DNA from: Occultella glacieicola
Lineage (GTDB): Bacteria; Actinomycetota; Actinomycetes; Actinomycetales; Beutenbergiaceae
NCBI RefSeq assembly: GCF_004353825.1
Contig: NZ_SMNA01000010.1
Location: 62,001-126,000, forward strand
Direction: 5' to 3'
Length of the DNA: 64,000 nucleotides
The translations under genes were made by a program, and so were the position numbers. A model generated the notes under the pieces. That model did not search any database, was not told the DNA's origin, and worked only from the letters and a program-made list of their open reading frames with translations. Below are positions 20,231-29,345 of this stretch, in pieces. The stretch's first letter is position 1; every line of letters starts with the position of its first letter.

Positions 20231-20483
20231 ATTTCCTCCGGTGCGCTGACGTCCCGACGGGATGTGTGCCTTGTCTGCGGAGGTTGTGGATCTGAGTCCT
20301 CCGTGCCATGGTTCGGCCATCAGGCCACCAATACAGGAGTTGATCTTGCGACGCTGCAAGGCCGTTTCGTCGGTTCCCGGTCGCCCTGGCTGAAAATTGA
20401 ATGACGATATTCAGCCGGTCAAGGCCCGCGAGAGTTCCCGAGCGTCGAATCCCACTTTCGGCTCGGCGTGGCTGAAGGACGAG

Positions 20484-20849
20484 ATGAGCCGAGGGAGTGG
20501 CGTACCTGACGAGGTCTCGAGCAAGAGACTGCGTCGTGGTTTGGTTGTCCTCGCCGCGATCCTCACCATGGTGCTCGCGGTGGTCTGGATCGTCGTGGTT
20601 CCCCGCGAGGCCATCTGCCCCGCGGCTGGTGGCCCTGCTTCTTGCACACAGGAGACAAGAACGGCGGCCGGCTTGCGGTGGAGTTTCGTGATCGTCGCCT
20701 GCTACGTCGTCGCGACGTCCGTGCTGCTGATTGGACGTCGCTCTCTTCGCGTCCTACTGCCGACGACAGTCGCCGTCTTCCTCCTGGTCTGTTTGTTCGC
20801 ACTGGGCATGGTGTCTTCGTCGACCGGATTCGCAATTCAGCGGTGGTAG
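20484..20849 (+). CDS. small membrane protein, unknown function
   Basis: A 121-residue protein with three hydrophobic segments (LVVLAAILTMVLAVVWIVVV, WSFVIVACYVVATSVLLIG, VLLPTTVAVFLLVCLFALGM) and two Cys in the first loop. ATG 20484 is chosen for AAGGA four bases upstream; an in-frame TTG at 20397 would add 29 unconvincing residues. G+C here is visibly lower than in neighbouring genes, and no homologue comes to mind, so this may be an acquired or lineage-specific gene. Confidence 0.55.
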   Translation: MSRGSGVPDEVSSKRLRRGLVVLAAILTMVLAVVWIVVVPREAICPAAGGPASCTQETRTAAGLRWSFVIVACYVVATSVLLIGRRSLRVLLPTTVAVFLLVCLFALGMVSSSTGFAIQRW

Positions 20850-20951
20850 GTCGGCCACGGCGGTTGGGGCGACCCCGCGCGTTGGCGAGATCACAGCGCG
20901 AGCGAGCCCACGCCGTCGGGCATCGACCGGGACACCTGAGACAATCGGGAG

Positions 20952-22145
20952 GTGACCTCCCTGCAGATCGGGCCCATCGAGGTGGGCACCCCGGTGATCC
21001 TCGCGCCCATGGCGGGGGTCACGAACGCGCCGTTCCGGACCCTGTGCCGGGACGCCGCGGCCGGTGCGCTGCCGTCGGAGCGGGCGGCCGAGCTCGAGGG
21101 GAACCCGGCGCCGGTCGGCCTGTACGTCGCCGAGATGGTGACCTCCCGAGCGCTGGTGGAGCGAACCCCGGAGTCGATGCGGATCATCTCCCACGACGAG
21201 GGCGAGGGGGTGCGCAGCGTGCAGTTGTACGGCGTCGATCCGGCCACCGTGCGGGCCGCGACGCGGATGCTCGTCACCGAGGACCGCGCCGACCACATCG
21301 ACCTGAACTTCGGCTGTCCGGTGCCCAAGGTGACCCGCAAGGGCGGGGGCGCGGTGCTGCCGTGGAAGAGCGAGCTGTTCACGAGGATCGTCACCGCGGC
21401 CGTCCAGGCCACCGAGGGCTCCGACGTGCCGGTCACCGTGAAGATGCGGATGGGCATCGACGCCGACCACCTCACCTACCTCGACGCCGGCAAGCGCGCC
21501 CAGGACGCGGGTGTGGCCGCCGTCGCGCTGCACGCCCGCACTGCCGCCGACTACTACTCCGGCACCGCCCACTGGGACGCGATCGCCGCGCTCAAGGAAG
21601 CCGTGACCGATGTGCCGGTGCTCGGCAACGGGGACATCTGGTCCGCCGAGGACGCGCTCGCCATGGTCGCGCACACCGGGTGTGACGGAGTCGTGGTCGG
21701 GCGTGGTTGCCAGGGGCGGCCGTGGCTGTTCGCCGACCTCGTGGCCGCGTTCGCCGGGTCCGACGACCGGATCCAGCCGGGCCTCGGCTACGTGACGAAC
21801 GTGATCCGTCGGCACGCCGACCTGATGGTGGCGCACTTCGGCGAGGAGCTGAAGGCCTTGCGGGAGCTGCGCAAGCACATGTCCTGGTACCTCAAGGGGT
21901 ATGTGGTGGGCGGCGAGGCCCGGGCCGCGCTCGGCATGGTGTCCACCCTCGACGAGCTCGACGAACGCCTCGGCGCGCTCGAGCTCGCGCAGCCGTACCC
22001 GGGCGAGGGCGCCGAGGGACCGCGCGGGCGGGCCGGCACCCCGAAGGTGCCGCACGTGCCGCAGGGCTGGCTGGACTCGCGCGCCATCGACGCCGGACTG
22101 CGCGAGATGCTCGCCGAGGCCGAGCTCAGCGTCTCCGGCGGCTGA
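20952..22145 (+). CDS. dusB: tRNA-dihydrouridine synthase
   Basis: This 397-residue flavoenzyme reduces uridine to dihydrouridine in tRNA D-loops. The TIM barrel carries LAPMAGVTNAPFR, the signature IDLNFGCPVPKVTRKGGGA with the catalytic Cys, VKMRMGID and VVGRGCQGRPWLF (FMN phosphate site). The C-terminus is longer than in E. coli Dus and contains an insert rich in Gly and Pro. GTG 20952 has GACAAT (20940-20945) six bases upstream, so it is probably leaderless; GGGAGG overlaps and could serve as a ribosome site. The assignment to the DusB branch is the usual actinobacterial annotation. Confidence 0.93.
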   Translation: MTSLQIGPIEVGTPVILAPMAGVTNAPFRTLCRDAAAGALPSERAAELEGNPAPVGLYVAEMVTSRALVERTPESMRIISHDEGEGVRSVQLYGVDPATVRAATRMLVTEDRADHIDLNFGCPVPKVTRKGGGAVLPWKSELFTRIVTAAVQATEGSDVPVTVKMRMGIDADHLTYLDAGKRAQDAGVAAVALHARTAADYYSGTAHWDAIAALKEAVTDVPVLGNGDIWSAEDALAMVAHTGCDGVVVGRGCQGRPWLFADLVAAFAGSDDRIQPGLGYVTNVIRRHADLMVAHFGEELKALRELRKHMSWYLKGYVVGGEARAALGMVSTLDELDERLGALELAQPYPGEGAEGPRGRAGTPKVPHVPQGWLDSRAIDAGLREMLAEAELSVSGG

Positions 22146-22162
22146 GGAGGCGCCGGCCCAGC

Positions 22163-22196
22163 CCTGAGACCTCAGGCCTCAGAGCTCAGGCCTCAG
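22163..22196. repeat. clustered palindromes after dusB
   Basis: CTCAGGCCTCAG occurs twice (22171-22182, 22185-22196), preceded by CCTGAG (22163-22168). The array sits between convergent dusB and the LacI gene and may act as a bidirectional terminator. Confidence 0.45.
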
Positions 22197-22353
22197 ACGA
22201 GAGTGTCATCCTGCGGCTGATCGGCTCCATCGGCCGCACAATCGCTCATCCGGCGGGTGCGACCGGCCCAGGGGTTCGGCCGAGCGAGTCCTTGTGCGGC
22301 GGATCCGGGCCGTCGACCGCAAGATCGCACCTTCGCCGGCGCCGAGCGGGCCC

Positions 22354-22393
22354 GGGTGAGCGGGTCTGGGTGAGCGGGTCTGGGTGAGCGGGG
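22354..22393. repeat. 14-bp tandem repeat, 2.9 copies
   Basis: GGGTGAGCGGGTCT is repeated at 22354-22367 and 22368-22381, with a partial copy at 22382-22393. It is noncoding, 16 bases from the end of the LacI gene. Confidence 0.7.
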
Positions 22394-22408
22394 CAGCCGA
22401 GGCGTGCG

Positions 22409-23431
22409 TCAGGACCGGCGCGGGCACGCGCCCGTGGAGTCCCGAACGATCAGTTCCGGACTGAACAGCAGCTCGGTGCGGGGCGGGTTGGTGCCGGCGA
22501 TCTCGGCGAGCATGGTGTTCACCACGGCCATCGACATCGCATCGACACTCTGACGGATCGTGGTCAGCGGCGGGTCCGTGAACGCCATCAGCGACGAGTC
22601 GTCGTAGCCGACCACGGAGACGTCCTCCGGCACGGACAGCCCACGCGAGCGGACCGCCCGGATCGCGCCCAGCGCCATCAGGTCGGACCCGCAGACGATC
22701 GCGGTGTGACCGCTGTCGAGCAGTTCGGAGGCTGCCGCCTGGCCGCCCTCCACGGTGAACAGGCTGGTCGCGATGTGCGGCGCGGCGTCGGCGATGCCGA
22801 GCCGCTCGGAGAGCGCGCGGCTGAACCCCTCCACCTTGCGAGCCGCCGGCAGGAACCGTTGCGGCCCGACCGCCAGGCCGATCTTGGAGTGCCCCTGGGA
22901 GATCAGGTGCCGGACCGCCAGGTCCATGCTGCCGACGTCGTCGGAGGAGATCGCCGGGGCGTCGAGCTCGGCCACGTAGCCATTCACGAGTACCAGCGGG
23001 GTGCCCAGGCTGCGCAGCCGGTGATAGCGGTCCATTCCGGCCTGGGTGTCCGCGTGCAGGCCGGAGACGAAGATGATCCCGTCCACCCCGTGGTCGAGCA
23101 GCATCTGCACGTACTCGTCCTCGGTGGTGCCCCCGGGCGACTGGGTGCACAGCAACGGGGTGTACCCGGCGTGGGCCAGCGCGGACTCGATCTTCTGCGC
23201 GAAGTTCGGGAACACCGGGTTGGTCAGTTCCGGCACCACCAGGCCGATCAGGCCCGCGGATCGGCGGCGCAACTTCTCCGGCCGCTCGTACCCGAGCACG
23301 TCCAGCGCGGCGAGCACGGCCTGACGGGTCTCCGCGGAGACGCCGGCCTTGCCGTTCAACACCCGGGAGACGGTGGCGGTGCTGACGCCGGCCTGGTCGG
23401 CCAGATCGGTGAGCGTGGTGCGCGTGGGCAC
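22409..23431 (-). CDS. LacI-family regulator of the maltodextrin operon
   Basis: The 340-residue repressor has an N-terminal DNA-binding domain (TTLTDLADQAGVSTATVSRVLN) and a ligand domain with LIGLVVPELTNPVF and VVGYDDSSLMAFTDPPLTTI. GTG 23431 is preceded by GGGAGGT at a proper distance; longer upstream reading in frame is not family-like. It is transcribed away from the malEFG-type operon, the normal arrangement for MalR-like repressors. Its likely targets are the inverted repeats between the two genes (23504-23544). Confidence 0.9.
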   Translation of the reverse strand: MPTRTTLTDLADQAGVSTATVSRVLNGKAGVSAETRQAVLAALDVLGYERPEKLRRRSAGLIGLVVPELTNPVFPNFAQKIESALAHAGYTPLLCTQSPGGTTEDEYVQMLLDHGVDGIIFVSGLHADTQAGMDRYHRLRSLGTPLVLVNGYVAELDAPAISSDDVGSMDLAVRHLISQGHSKIGLAVGPQRFLPAARKVEGFSRALSERLGIADAAPHIATSLFTVEGGQAAASELLDSGHTAIVCGSDLMALGAIRAVRSRGLSVPEDVSVVGYDDSSLMAFTDPPLTTIRQSVDAMSMAVVNTMLAEIAGTNPPRTELLFSPELIVRDSTGACPRRS

Positions 23432-23503
23432 GGGACCTCCCTGTCCTCGTCTGCGGTCCTCCGGAACGGTACTGGGTCCGGGGGGAGCGCCGTGACAACG
23501 GTT

Positions 23504-23567
23504 CTGTAACAAGACCCTGAAAGTTACAGCAAGGACTTGCAAGATCCAAGCCGCAACGGTTACGGTC
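23504..23567 (+). promoter_or_regulatory. operator and promoter region of malE-type operon
   Basis: CTGTAAC (23504-23510) and GTTACAG (23524-23530) form a perfect 7-13-7 inverted repeat. Seven bases on is the palindrome CTTGCAAG (23537-23544), resembling MalR-type half sites. TTGCAA (23539-23544) and TACGGT (23562-23567), 17 bases apart, are candidate -35/-10 elements for the plus-strand operon, so a repressor on CTTGCAAG would cover the -35. Confidence 0.55.
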
Positions 23568-23610
23568 TCGTCATCCGGGCGACGCTGCGGCCAAAGCCGC
23601 CCCGCGATCG

Positions 23611-23622
23611 CCACACGTGTGG
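23611..23622. promoter_or_regulatory. 12-bp perfect palindrome in the malE leader
   Basis: CCACACGTGTGG is self-complementary and lies between the inferred transcription start and the ribosome site of the binding-protein gene. It could be a further operator; no known consensus is claimed. Confidence 0.35.
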
Positions 23623-23643
23623 ACACATTTCAGGAGAGATCGG

Positions 23644-24900
23644 ATGCGACGGAGCATTGTCATCACCGCAGCGGTGGGCCTCACCATGGCCCTGGCTGCC
23701 TGCGGTGGCGGATCGGGCAGCGGTGACGAAGAGACCACCGGCGCCGAGGAGACCACCGAGGCGGGTGAGTCGGCGGGCACCCTCACCATCTGGGCGGACG
23801 AGTTCCGCGCCGCCGCCCTGACCGACATCGTCGCCCAGTTCGAGGAGGACAAGGGCGTCACGGTGGAGATCGTCGAGAAGAACTTCGACGACATCCGCCC
23901 CGAGTTCATCACGCAGGCACCCACCGGCGAGGGCCCGGACATCATCGTCGGCGCCCACGACTGGGCCGGCGAGCTCGTCACGGATGGCCTGGTCTCCCCG
24001 GTGGAGCTCGGCGACGTCGCCGCGGACTTCGCCGAGGTGGCCGTGTCTGCCTTCACCTACGAGGGCTCGGTCTACGGGGTGCCCTACGGCATCGAGAACG
24101 TCGCGCTGGTGCGTAACAACGCCCTCGCCTCGGACACCCCGGCCACCTTCGACGAACTGATCGCCCAGGGCGAGGCCACCGGCGCCGAGTACCCGGTGCT
24201 GATCCAGATGGGCGAGGAGGGCGACGCCTTCCACATGTACCCGCTGCAGACCTCCTTCGGCGCCCCGGTGTTCGCCACCGACGAGTCCGGTTCCTACATC
24301 CCCGAGCTCGCGCTCGGCGGTGCCGAGGGAACCGCGTTCGCGGAGTACCTCGCCTCGATCGGCCAGGCGGGCTCCGGCGTCCTGGACACCGCGATCACCG
24401 GCGACATCGCCCGCGAGGCGTTCGCCAACGGCGAGTCCCCGTACATCATCACCGGCCCGTGGAACATCGCGCCGTTCACCGACGCCGGCGTCGACCTCAC
24501 CGTGCTGCCGATCCCGAGTGCCGGTGGCCAGCCCGCCGCACCGTTCGTGGGCGTGCAGGGCTTCTACGTGAGCGCGCACTCCGAGAACGGCATCCTCGCG
24601 AACGAGTTCCTCGTCAACTACGCCGCCACCGAGGACGTCCAGGTCGCGATGTACGAGACCGGTGGACGGATCCCGGCGCTGACCGCCGCGGCGGAGGCCG
24701 TGGGCGACGACCCGGTCGCGGCCGGCTTCACCGCCGCCGGCGAGATCGGCGTGCCGATGCCGTCGCTGCCGCAGATGAACTCCGTGTGGGCGTTCTGGGG
24801 CGTCACCGAGGCGAACCTGGTCTCCGGCGTCGCCACCGACCCGGCCGCGGACTGGGCCACGATGGTGGAGAACATCCAGGGCGCGATCGACGCGGCCTGA
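23644..24900 (+). CDS. malE: maltose/maltodextrin-type ABC substrate-binding lipoprotein
   Basis: The 418-residue binding protein has a lipobox near ALAAC (residues 16-20) and an acidic Glu/Thr linker. Then follow LTIWADEFR, IIVGAHDWAGELVTDGLV and VYGVPYGIENVALVRNN, which parallel the maltose-binding protein core. ATG 23644 follows AGGAGAG by five bases. It starts the transport operon; a strong hairpin just after its stop separates it from malF. Ligand assignment to malto-oligosaccharides also rests on the MalF-type partner and the GH13 enzyme next door. Confidence 0.85.
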   Translation: MRRSIVITAAVGLTMALAACGGGSGSGDEETTGAEETTEAGESAGTLTIWADEFRAAALTDIVAQFEEDKGVTVEIVEKNFDDIRPEFITQAPTGEGPDIIVGAHDWAGELVTDGLVSPVELGDVAADFAEVAVSAFTYEGSVYGVPYGIENVALVRNNALASDTPATFDELIAQGEATGAEYPVLIQMGEEGDAFHMYPLQTSFGAPVFATDESGSYIPELALGGAEGTAFAEYLASIGQAGSGVLDTAITGDIAREAFANGESPYIITGPWNIAPFTDAGVDLTVLPIPSAGGQPAAPFVGVQGFYVSAHSENGILANEFLVNYAATEDVQVAMYETGGRIPALTAAAEAVGDDPVAAGFTAAGEIGVPMPSLPQMNSVWAFWGVTEANLVSGVATDPAADWATMVENIQGAIDAA

Positions 24901-24909
24901 TCCCACCAT

Positions 24910-24944
24910 GGGTGGGCCGGCCGTGACGGGCGGCCGGCCCACCC
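24910..24944 (+). terminator. intercistronic hairpin between malE and malF
   Basis: GGGTGGGCCGGCCG (24910-24923) pairs perfectly with CGGCCGGCCCACCC (24931-24944) over a seven-base loop, nine bases after the malE stop. Such hairpins commonly cause partial termination or protect the upstream mRNA, keeping binding protein in excess over permease. Confidence 0.65.
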
Positions 24945-25058
24945 CCCAACCCGCGATCCGCACCGCCGCCCGGATGTCCCGGGGCGCCGGTGCGCTGCTG
25001 GTCCTACAGTTCAGACCCAGGCGCGCGAGGTCGCGCGCCACGGCCCGGGAGGCACCCC

Positions 25059-26702
25059 TTGGCACGCATGAAGGGCCGCGACGCGGCGGACACGACCGAC
25101 GCCCCGCCGCCGAGCCCGGACGAGGTGGCGGCCGCCGAGCGTGCGGCAGCCGGGCGCGGCACCACCTCCCACGCCCGCGAGATGGGCCCATACTTCGTGG
25201 TCAAGCTCGTCCTGCTGGCGCTGATCGACGCGTTCGGCCTGTTCGTGATCTTCTCGTCCTGGCAGGTCGAGCACTGGGGCATCCTCGCCTCGATGGTCGC
25301 CATCCTGGTCGTGGTGAACTGGGTCTACTTCTCGAGGCGGATGATCGCCGCGAAGTACCTCTTCCCCGGCCTGGTCTTCCTGCTCGTCTACCAGCTGTTC
25401 ACGATGGGCTACACCGCCTACATCAGCTTCACGAACTACGGCACCGGCCACAACGCCACCCGCGAGGACGCGGTCGCGGCGAACCTCGCGCAGAACGAGA
25501 GCCGGGTGCCGGACTCGCCGAGCTATCCGCTCACCGTCGTCACCACGCCCGACGGCGAACTCGGCTTCGCGATCGTCGACGACGGTGAGGTGCTGGCCGG
25601 CACCGCGGAGCAGCCGTTCGAGGAGTCGCCGGATGCCACGGTGGCCGATGGCGACGTCACCGAGGTCCCCGGGTACGACGTCCTGAGCTTCGCCCAGATC
25701 CTCGAACAGCAGAACGAGATCACGAACCTGCGGGTCGGCTTCGCCGACGCCGACGAGGGCAGCATCCGCACCCAGGACGGCTCCACCGGATACCTGTACC
25801 GGTCCGTCCTCACCTATGACGAGGCCACCGGGGCGATCACGAACACGGACACCGGCGTCGTCTACACCGACAACGGCGAGGGATCGTTCCAGGCCGAGGA
25901 CGGCTCGACACTCCTGGTCGGCTGGCGCGTGGCGGTCGGGTTCGACAACTACACGGCGATGTTCACCGACTCCCGGCTGAGCGGTCCGTTCCTGTCCGTG
26001 CTCGCGTGGACGTTCGCGTTCGCGATCCTGTCCGTCGGCACCACGTTCTTCCTCGGTCTGTTCCTCGCGATCGTGTTCAACCACCCGGCGGTGCGGGGCC
26101 GACGGGTGATCCGGTCGCTGCTGATCCTGCCGTACGCGTTCCCCGGCTTCCTCTCCGGGCTGGTCTGGGCCGGGCTGCTCAACCGCCGGTTCGGGTTCAT
26201 CAACGAGGTACTGCTCGGCGGGGCCGAGATTCCCTGGCTGACCGACCCGTGGCTGGCCAAATTGTCCGTGATCGGGGTGAACCTGTGGCTCGGCTTCCCG
26301 TACATGTTCCTCATCGCCACGGGCGCCCTGCAGGCCATCTCGACGGACATGTACGAGGCGGCGCGGATCGACGGTGCCGGGGCCGGCAGGGTGTTCCGCT
26401 CGATCACCCTGCCGTTGCTGATGATCTCCCTGGCTCCCCTGCTGATCGCCTCGTTCGCGTTCAACTTCAACAATTTCAACCTGATCTTCTTCCTGACCGA
26501 GGGCGGCCCGAACTTCCCCGGCTCGCCGATCGCGGTCGGCGCCACGGACATCCTGATCTCGATGGTCTACTCGGTGGCCTTCGAATCGGGCACGCAGCAG
26601 TTCGGCCTGGCCTCTGCGATGGCGATCATGATCTTCATCATGGTCGGCGTGATCTCGTGGCTCGGCTTCAGACAGACCCACAAGCTCGAGGAGGTGATCT
26701 GA
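25059..26702 (+). CDS. malF: maltose-type ABC transporter permease with large extracytoplasmic loop
   Basis: The 547-residue permease has a long cytoplasmic N-terminus, an early group of membrane helices, and then an insertion of roughly 170 residues after ISFTNYGTGHN rich in Asp/Gly/Thr. That matches the P2 loop that distinguishes MalF from ordinary CUT1 permeases. The core follows with the EAA motif EAARIDGAGAGRVFRSITLP. TTG 25059 is chosen because GGGAGG (25047-25052) is six bases upstream; ATG 25068 is three codons later. It is followed after one base by malG. Confidence 0.88.
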   Translation: MARMKGRDAADTTDAPPPSPDEVAAAERAAAGRGTTSHAREMGPYFVVKLVLLALIDAFGLFVIFSSWQVEHWGILASMVAILVVVNWVYFSRRMIAAKYLFPGLVFLLVYQLFTMGYTAYISFTNYGTGHNATREDAVAANLAQNESRVPDSPSYPLTVVTTPDGELGFAIVDDGEVLAGTAEQPFEESPDATVADGDVTEVPGYDVLSFAQILEQQNEITNLRVGFADADEGSIRTQDGSTGYLYRSVLTYDEATGAITNTDTGVVYTDNGEGSFQAEDGSTLLVGWRVAVGFDNYTAMFTDSRLSGPFLSVLAWTFAFAILSVGTTFFLGLFLAIVFNHPAVRGRRVIRSLLILPYAFPGFLSGLVWAGLLNRRFGFINEVLLGGAEIPWLTDPWLAKLSVIGVNLWLGFPYMFLIATGALQAISTDMYEAARIDGAGAGRVFRSITLPLLMISLAPLLIASFAFNFNNFNLIFFLTEGGPNFPGSPIAVGATDILISMVYSVAFESGTQQFGLASAMAIMIFIMVGVISWLGFRQTHKLEEVI

Positions 26703-26703
26703 C

Positions 26704-27576
26704 ATGGCTGCCGAGACCTTCGTGCAGGTCCGGGGTCGCCGCTGGTGGCGTGAGATCAGTTGGCGCTACCTCGTGGCCGCGGTCGCGATCGTCTACGCCG
26801 CGTTCCCGATCGTCTACGTGCTGTCCGCGTCGCTGTCCGCGCGGGGCACGCTGACCGGGTCGAACGAGCTCTTCGCGGACGTCACCACCGTCCAGTACGA
26901 CGCCCTGTTCCAGACGCTCTTCCCGCAGTGGATGGTCAACTCGCTCGTGATCGGCGGGGTGACCGCCGTGGCCACCGTGCTGATGGCGTCCGCCGCGGCC
27001 TACGCGTTCTCCCGGTTCCGGTTCGCCGGCCGCCGCGGTGGTCTCACGTTCCTGCTCCTGGTCCAGATGTTCCCGCAGATGCTCGCGTTCATCGCGATCT
27101 TCCTGCTGCTGCTGAGCCTGCGGGACGTGATCCCGATCCTCGGCCTCAACTCCCGGCTCGCACTGATCTGTGTCTATCTCGGCGGGGCGCTCGGCGCGAA
27201 CACGTTCCTGATGTACGGGTTCTTCAACTCGGTCCCGAAGGAACTGGACGAGGCCGCCAAGATCGACGGCGCCGGGCACGCCCGGATCTTCTTCACGATC
27301 ATCCTGCGGCTGGTCGCACCGGTGCTCGCGGTGGTGGCCCTGCTCTCCTTCGTCGGCACGTTCTCGGACTACATCATCGCCGGCATCGTGCTCCAGGATC
27401 AGGACAAGCTGACCATCGCGGTGGGCCTTTACCAGTTCATCGCAGGCCAGTTCGACGCCCGCTGGGGCATCTTCGCCGCCGGGGCCACGATCAGCGCGCT
27501 GCCGATCGTGATCCTGTTCCTGTTCCTGCAGCGCTACATCGTCGGCGGCCTGACGGCCGGGTCGGTCAAGGGCTGA
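26704..27576 (+). CDS. malG: maltose-type ABC transporter permease
   Basis: A 290-residue permease with six hydrophobic segments and the EAA loop DEAAKIDGAGHARIFFTIIL. The C-terminal QRYIVGGLTAGSVKG is the classical MalG ending that reaches the binding protein. It forms a channel with MalF. No ATPase gene lies nearby, so a genome-encoded multi-sugar ATPase probably serves both sugar transporters in this window. Confidence 0.9.
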   Translation: MAAETFVQVRGRRWWREISWRYLVAAVAIVYAAFPIVYVLSASLSARGTLTGSNELFADVTTVQYDALFQTLFPQWMVNSLVIGGVTAVATVLMASAAAYAFSRFRFAGRRGGLTFLLLVQMFPQMLAFIAIFLLLLSLRDVIPILGLNSRLALICVYLGGALGANTFLMYGFFNSVPKELDEAAKIDGAGHARIFFTIILRLVAPVLAVVALLSFVGTFSDYIIAGIVLQDQDKLTIAVGLYQFIAGQFDARWGIFAAGATISALPIVILFLFLQRYIVGGLTAGSVKG

Positions 27577-27577
27577 C

Positions 27578-27609
27578 GCCGCCGTTCGGACACGATGCCC
27601 GACGGCGGC
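27578..27609. terminator. bidirectional terminator between malG and the GH13 gene
   Basis: GCCGCCGT (27578-27585) pairs with ACGGCGGC (27602-27609), extended inward by a wobble and two G-C pairs. The genes converge here with a 41-base gap, so one hairpin probably serves both. Confidence 0.6.
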
Positions 27610-27617
27610 CGGTCGCC

Positions 27618-29345
27618 TCAGCTTTCGAGCACGCCCCACACGGCGGTGTCGGCGGGCACAGCCTGGTGCCCCAGTTCGCCGCGCAGCTCGCCGCTGGCGA
27701 GGATCACGTCGAACCCGTCGGGCAGCGGGATCGGCCCGTCGCTGAGGTTGACCGCCACGATGACCTGCCGGTTCGTGAACACCAGCAGCCCGTGGTCGGG
27801 GCCCCAGGGGCCCTCCACCCAGGCCAGGGACCCGGTGCCGAGGTCGAAGTCGCGGCGCAGCCGCAGCGCCTTGCGGAAAAGTTCGTAGCTCGAGCCGGCC
27901 ACGCCCTTCTGGGCGTCGAGCGCGAAGCCCGCCCACGCCGTCGGCTGCGGGAGCCAGGAGGCGCCCGTGGGGGAGAACCCGAACGCCGGGGCGTCGGCCT
28001 CCCACGGCAGCGGCACCCGGCACCCGTCCCGGCCCTTCTCGGTGTGTCCGGACCGCCAGTAGGCCGGGTCCTCGCGGACGTCGTCGGGCAGGGCCGTGTG
28101 CTCGGGCAGCCCGAGCTCCTCGCCCTGGTAGATGTAGGCCGAGCCGGGCAGTGCGAGCATCAGCAGCGCGGCCGCGCGAGCCCGGCGTGCACCCAGTTCT
28201 GCGTCGGGCTGGGGGTCGTCGGCGCCGATCCCGTTCGGGCCCTTCCCGGTCTCCGGCAGGCCGAGCCGGGACGTGGCACGGACCACGTCATGGTTGGACA
28301 GCACCCAGGTGGTCGGTGCCCCGACCGAGTCGCAGGCGGCCAGCCCCTCGGTGATCGAGTCCTTCAGGGCGTGCGCGTCCCACTCGGTGCACAGGAAGTC
28401 GAAGTTGAACGCCTGATGCATCTCGTCGGGCCGGATGTAGCGGGCCATCGCCTCGTCGGTGTCGGCCCAGGCCTCGGCCACCAGGGCACGGTCACCGTCG
28501 TAGCCGGCGAGCACCTGGTGCCAGTCGCGATAGATCTCGTGCACCCGGGGCTGGTCCCACATCGGCGCGGGGCCCACACCCTCCTCACCGGCGTCGTCAC
28601 CGGCGATCATCTCGGCGTGCCCGGCCCAGTCCTCGAACCCCTGGTCCTTGATGAGGCCGTGGGCGACGTCCACCCGGAAGCCGTCCACGCCCCGGTCCAG
28701 CCAGAACCGCAGGATCGCCTCGAACTCCGCGCGGACCTCCGTGTTCTCCCAGTTCAGGTCCGGCTGGTGCACGTCGAACAGGTGCAGGTACCACTGGCCG
28801 GGAGTGCCGTCCGGCTCGGTGACCCGGGTCCAGGCCGGCCCGCCGAAGACGCTGCGCCAGTTGTTCGGCGCCTCGGACCCGCCCGACCCGCGACCGTCCC
28901 GGAAGATGTACCGGTCCCGCTCCGGGGAACCGGCCGGGGCGGGCAGGGCCGCACGGAACCAGGTGTGCTCATCGGAGGTGTGGTTCGGGACCAGGTCCAC
29001 GAGCACCCGTAGTCCGAGGGTGTGGGCCCGCTCGAGCAGGGCGTCGGCATCCTCGAGGGTCCCGAACCGCGGGTCCACCTGCCGGTAGTCAGCCACGTCG
29101 TAGCCCGCGTCGTGTTGGGGCGAGGTGTAGAAGGGGGAGAGCCAGAGGGCGTCCACGCCGAGCCGGCTCAGGTGGCCCAGGCGGGCGGTGATGCCCGGGA
29201 GGTCGCCGATCCCGTCGCCGTCGGAGTCCGAGAAGGACCGCGGGTACACCTGGTAGATCACCGCGCTGCGCCACCACTGACCGCCGGGGTCGTCCGCCCG
29301 GTGGATGAGGGTGGTACGAACGTCGGGGGAGTCCTCGGTCAGCAT
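27618..29345 (-). CDS. GH13 alpha-glucosidase (oligo-1,6-/alpha-1,4-glucosidase type)
   Basis: The 575-residue enzyme has the GH13 barrel: AVIYQVYPRSFSDSDGDGIG, VDLVPNHTSDEH, DGFRVDVAHG with the nucleophile Asp, ALVAEAWAD with the acid/base Glu, and LSNHDVVR with the transition-state Asp. The QVYPRSF opening and overall length fit the cytoplasmic alpha-glucosidases that cut imported maltodextrins or isomaltose to glucose. There is no signal peptide. ATG 29345 is chosen because the residues upstream are not family-like. It converges on the MalEFG operon and is divergent from dgt. Confidence 0.9.
   Translation of the reverse strand: MLTEDSPDVRTTLIHRADDPGGQWWRSAVIYQVYPRSFSDSDGDGIGDLPGITARLGHLSRLGVDALWLSPFYTSPQHDAGYDVADYRQVDPRFGTLEDADALLERAHTLGLRVLVDLVPNHTSDEHTWFRAALPAPAGSPERDRYIFRDGRGSGGSEAPNNWRSVFGGPAWTRVTEPDGTPGQWYLHLFDVHQPDLNWENTEVRAEFEAILRFWLDRGVDGFRVDVAHGLIKDQGFEDWAGHAEMIAGDDAGEEGVGPAPMWDQPRVHEIYRDWHQVLAGYDGDRALVAEAWADTDEAMARYIRPDEMHQAFNFDFLCTEWDAHALKDSITEGLAACDSVGAPTTWVLSNHDVVRATSRLGLPETGKGPNGIGADDPQPDAELGARRARAAALLMLALPGSAYIYQGEELGLPEHTALPDDVREDPAYWRSGHTEKGRDGCRVPLPWEADAPAFGFSPTGASWLPQPTAWAGFALDAQKGVAGSSYELFRKALRLRRDFDLGTGSLAWVEGPWGPDHGLLVFTNRQVIVAVNLSDGPIPLPDGFDVILASGELRGELGHQAVPADTAVWGVLES

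Noticed and set aside
20346-20396. Tiny TTG-started frame with a ribosome site-like CAGGAG upstream, RRCKAVSSVPGRPG
   Set aside because: It is short, has a weak start codon, and the gene downstream has no matching amino acid pathway to suggest a leader peptide.
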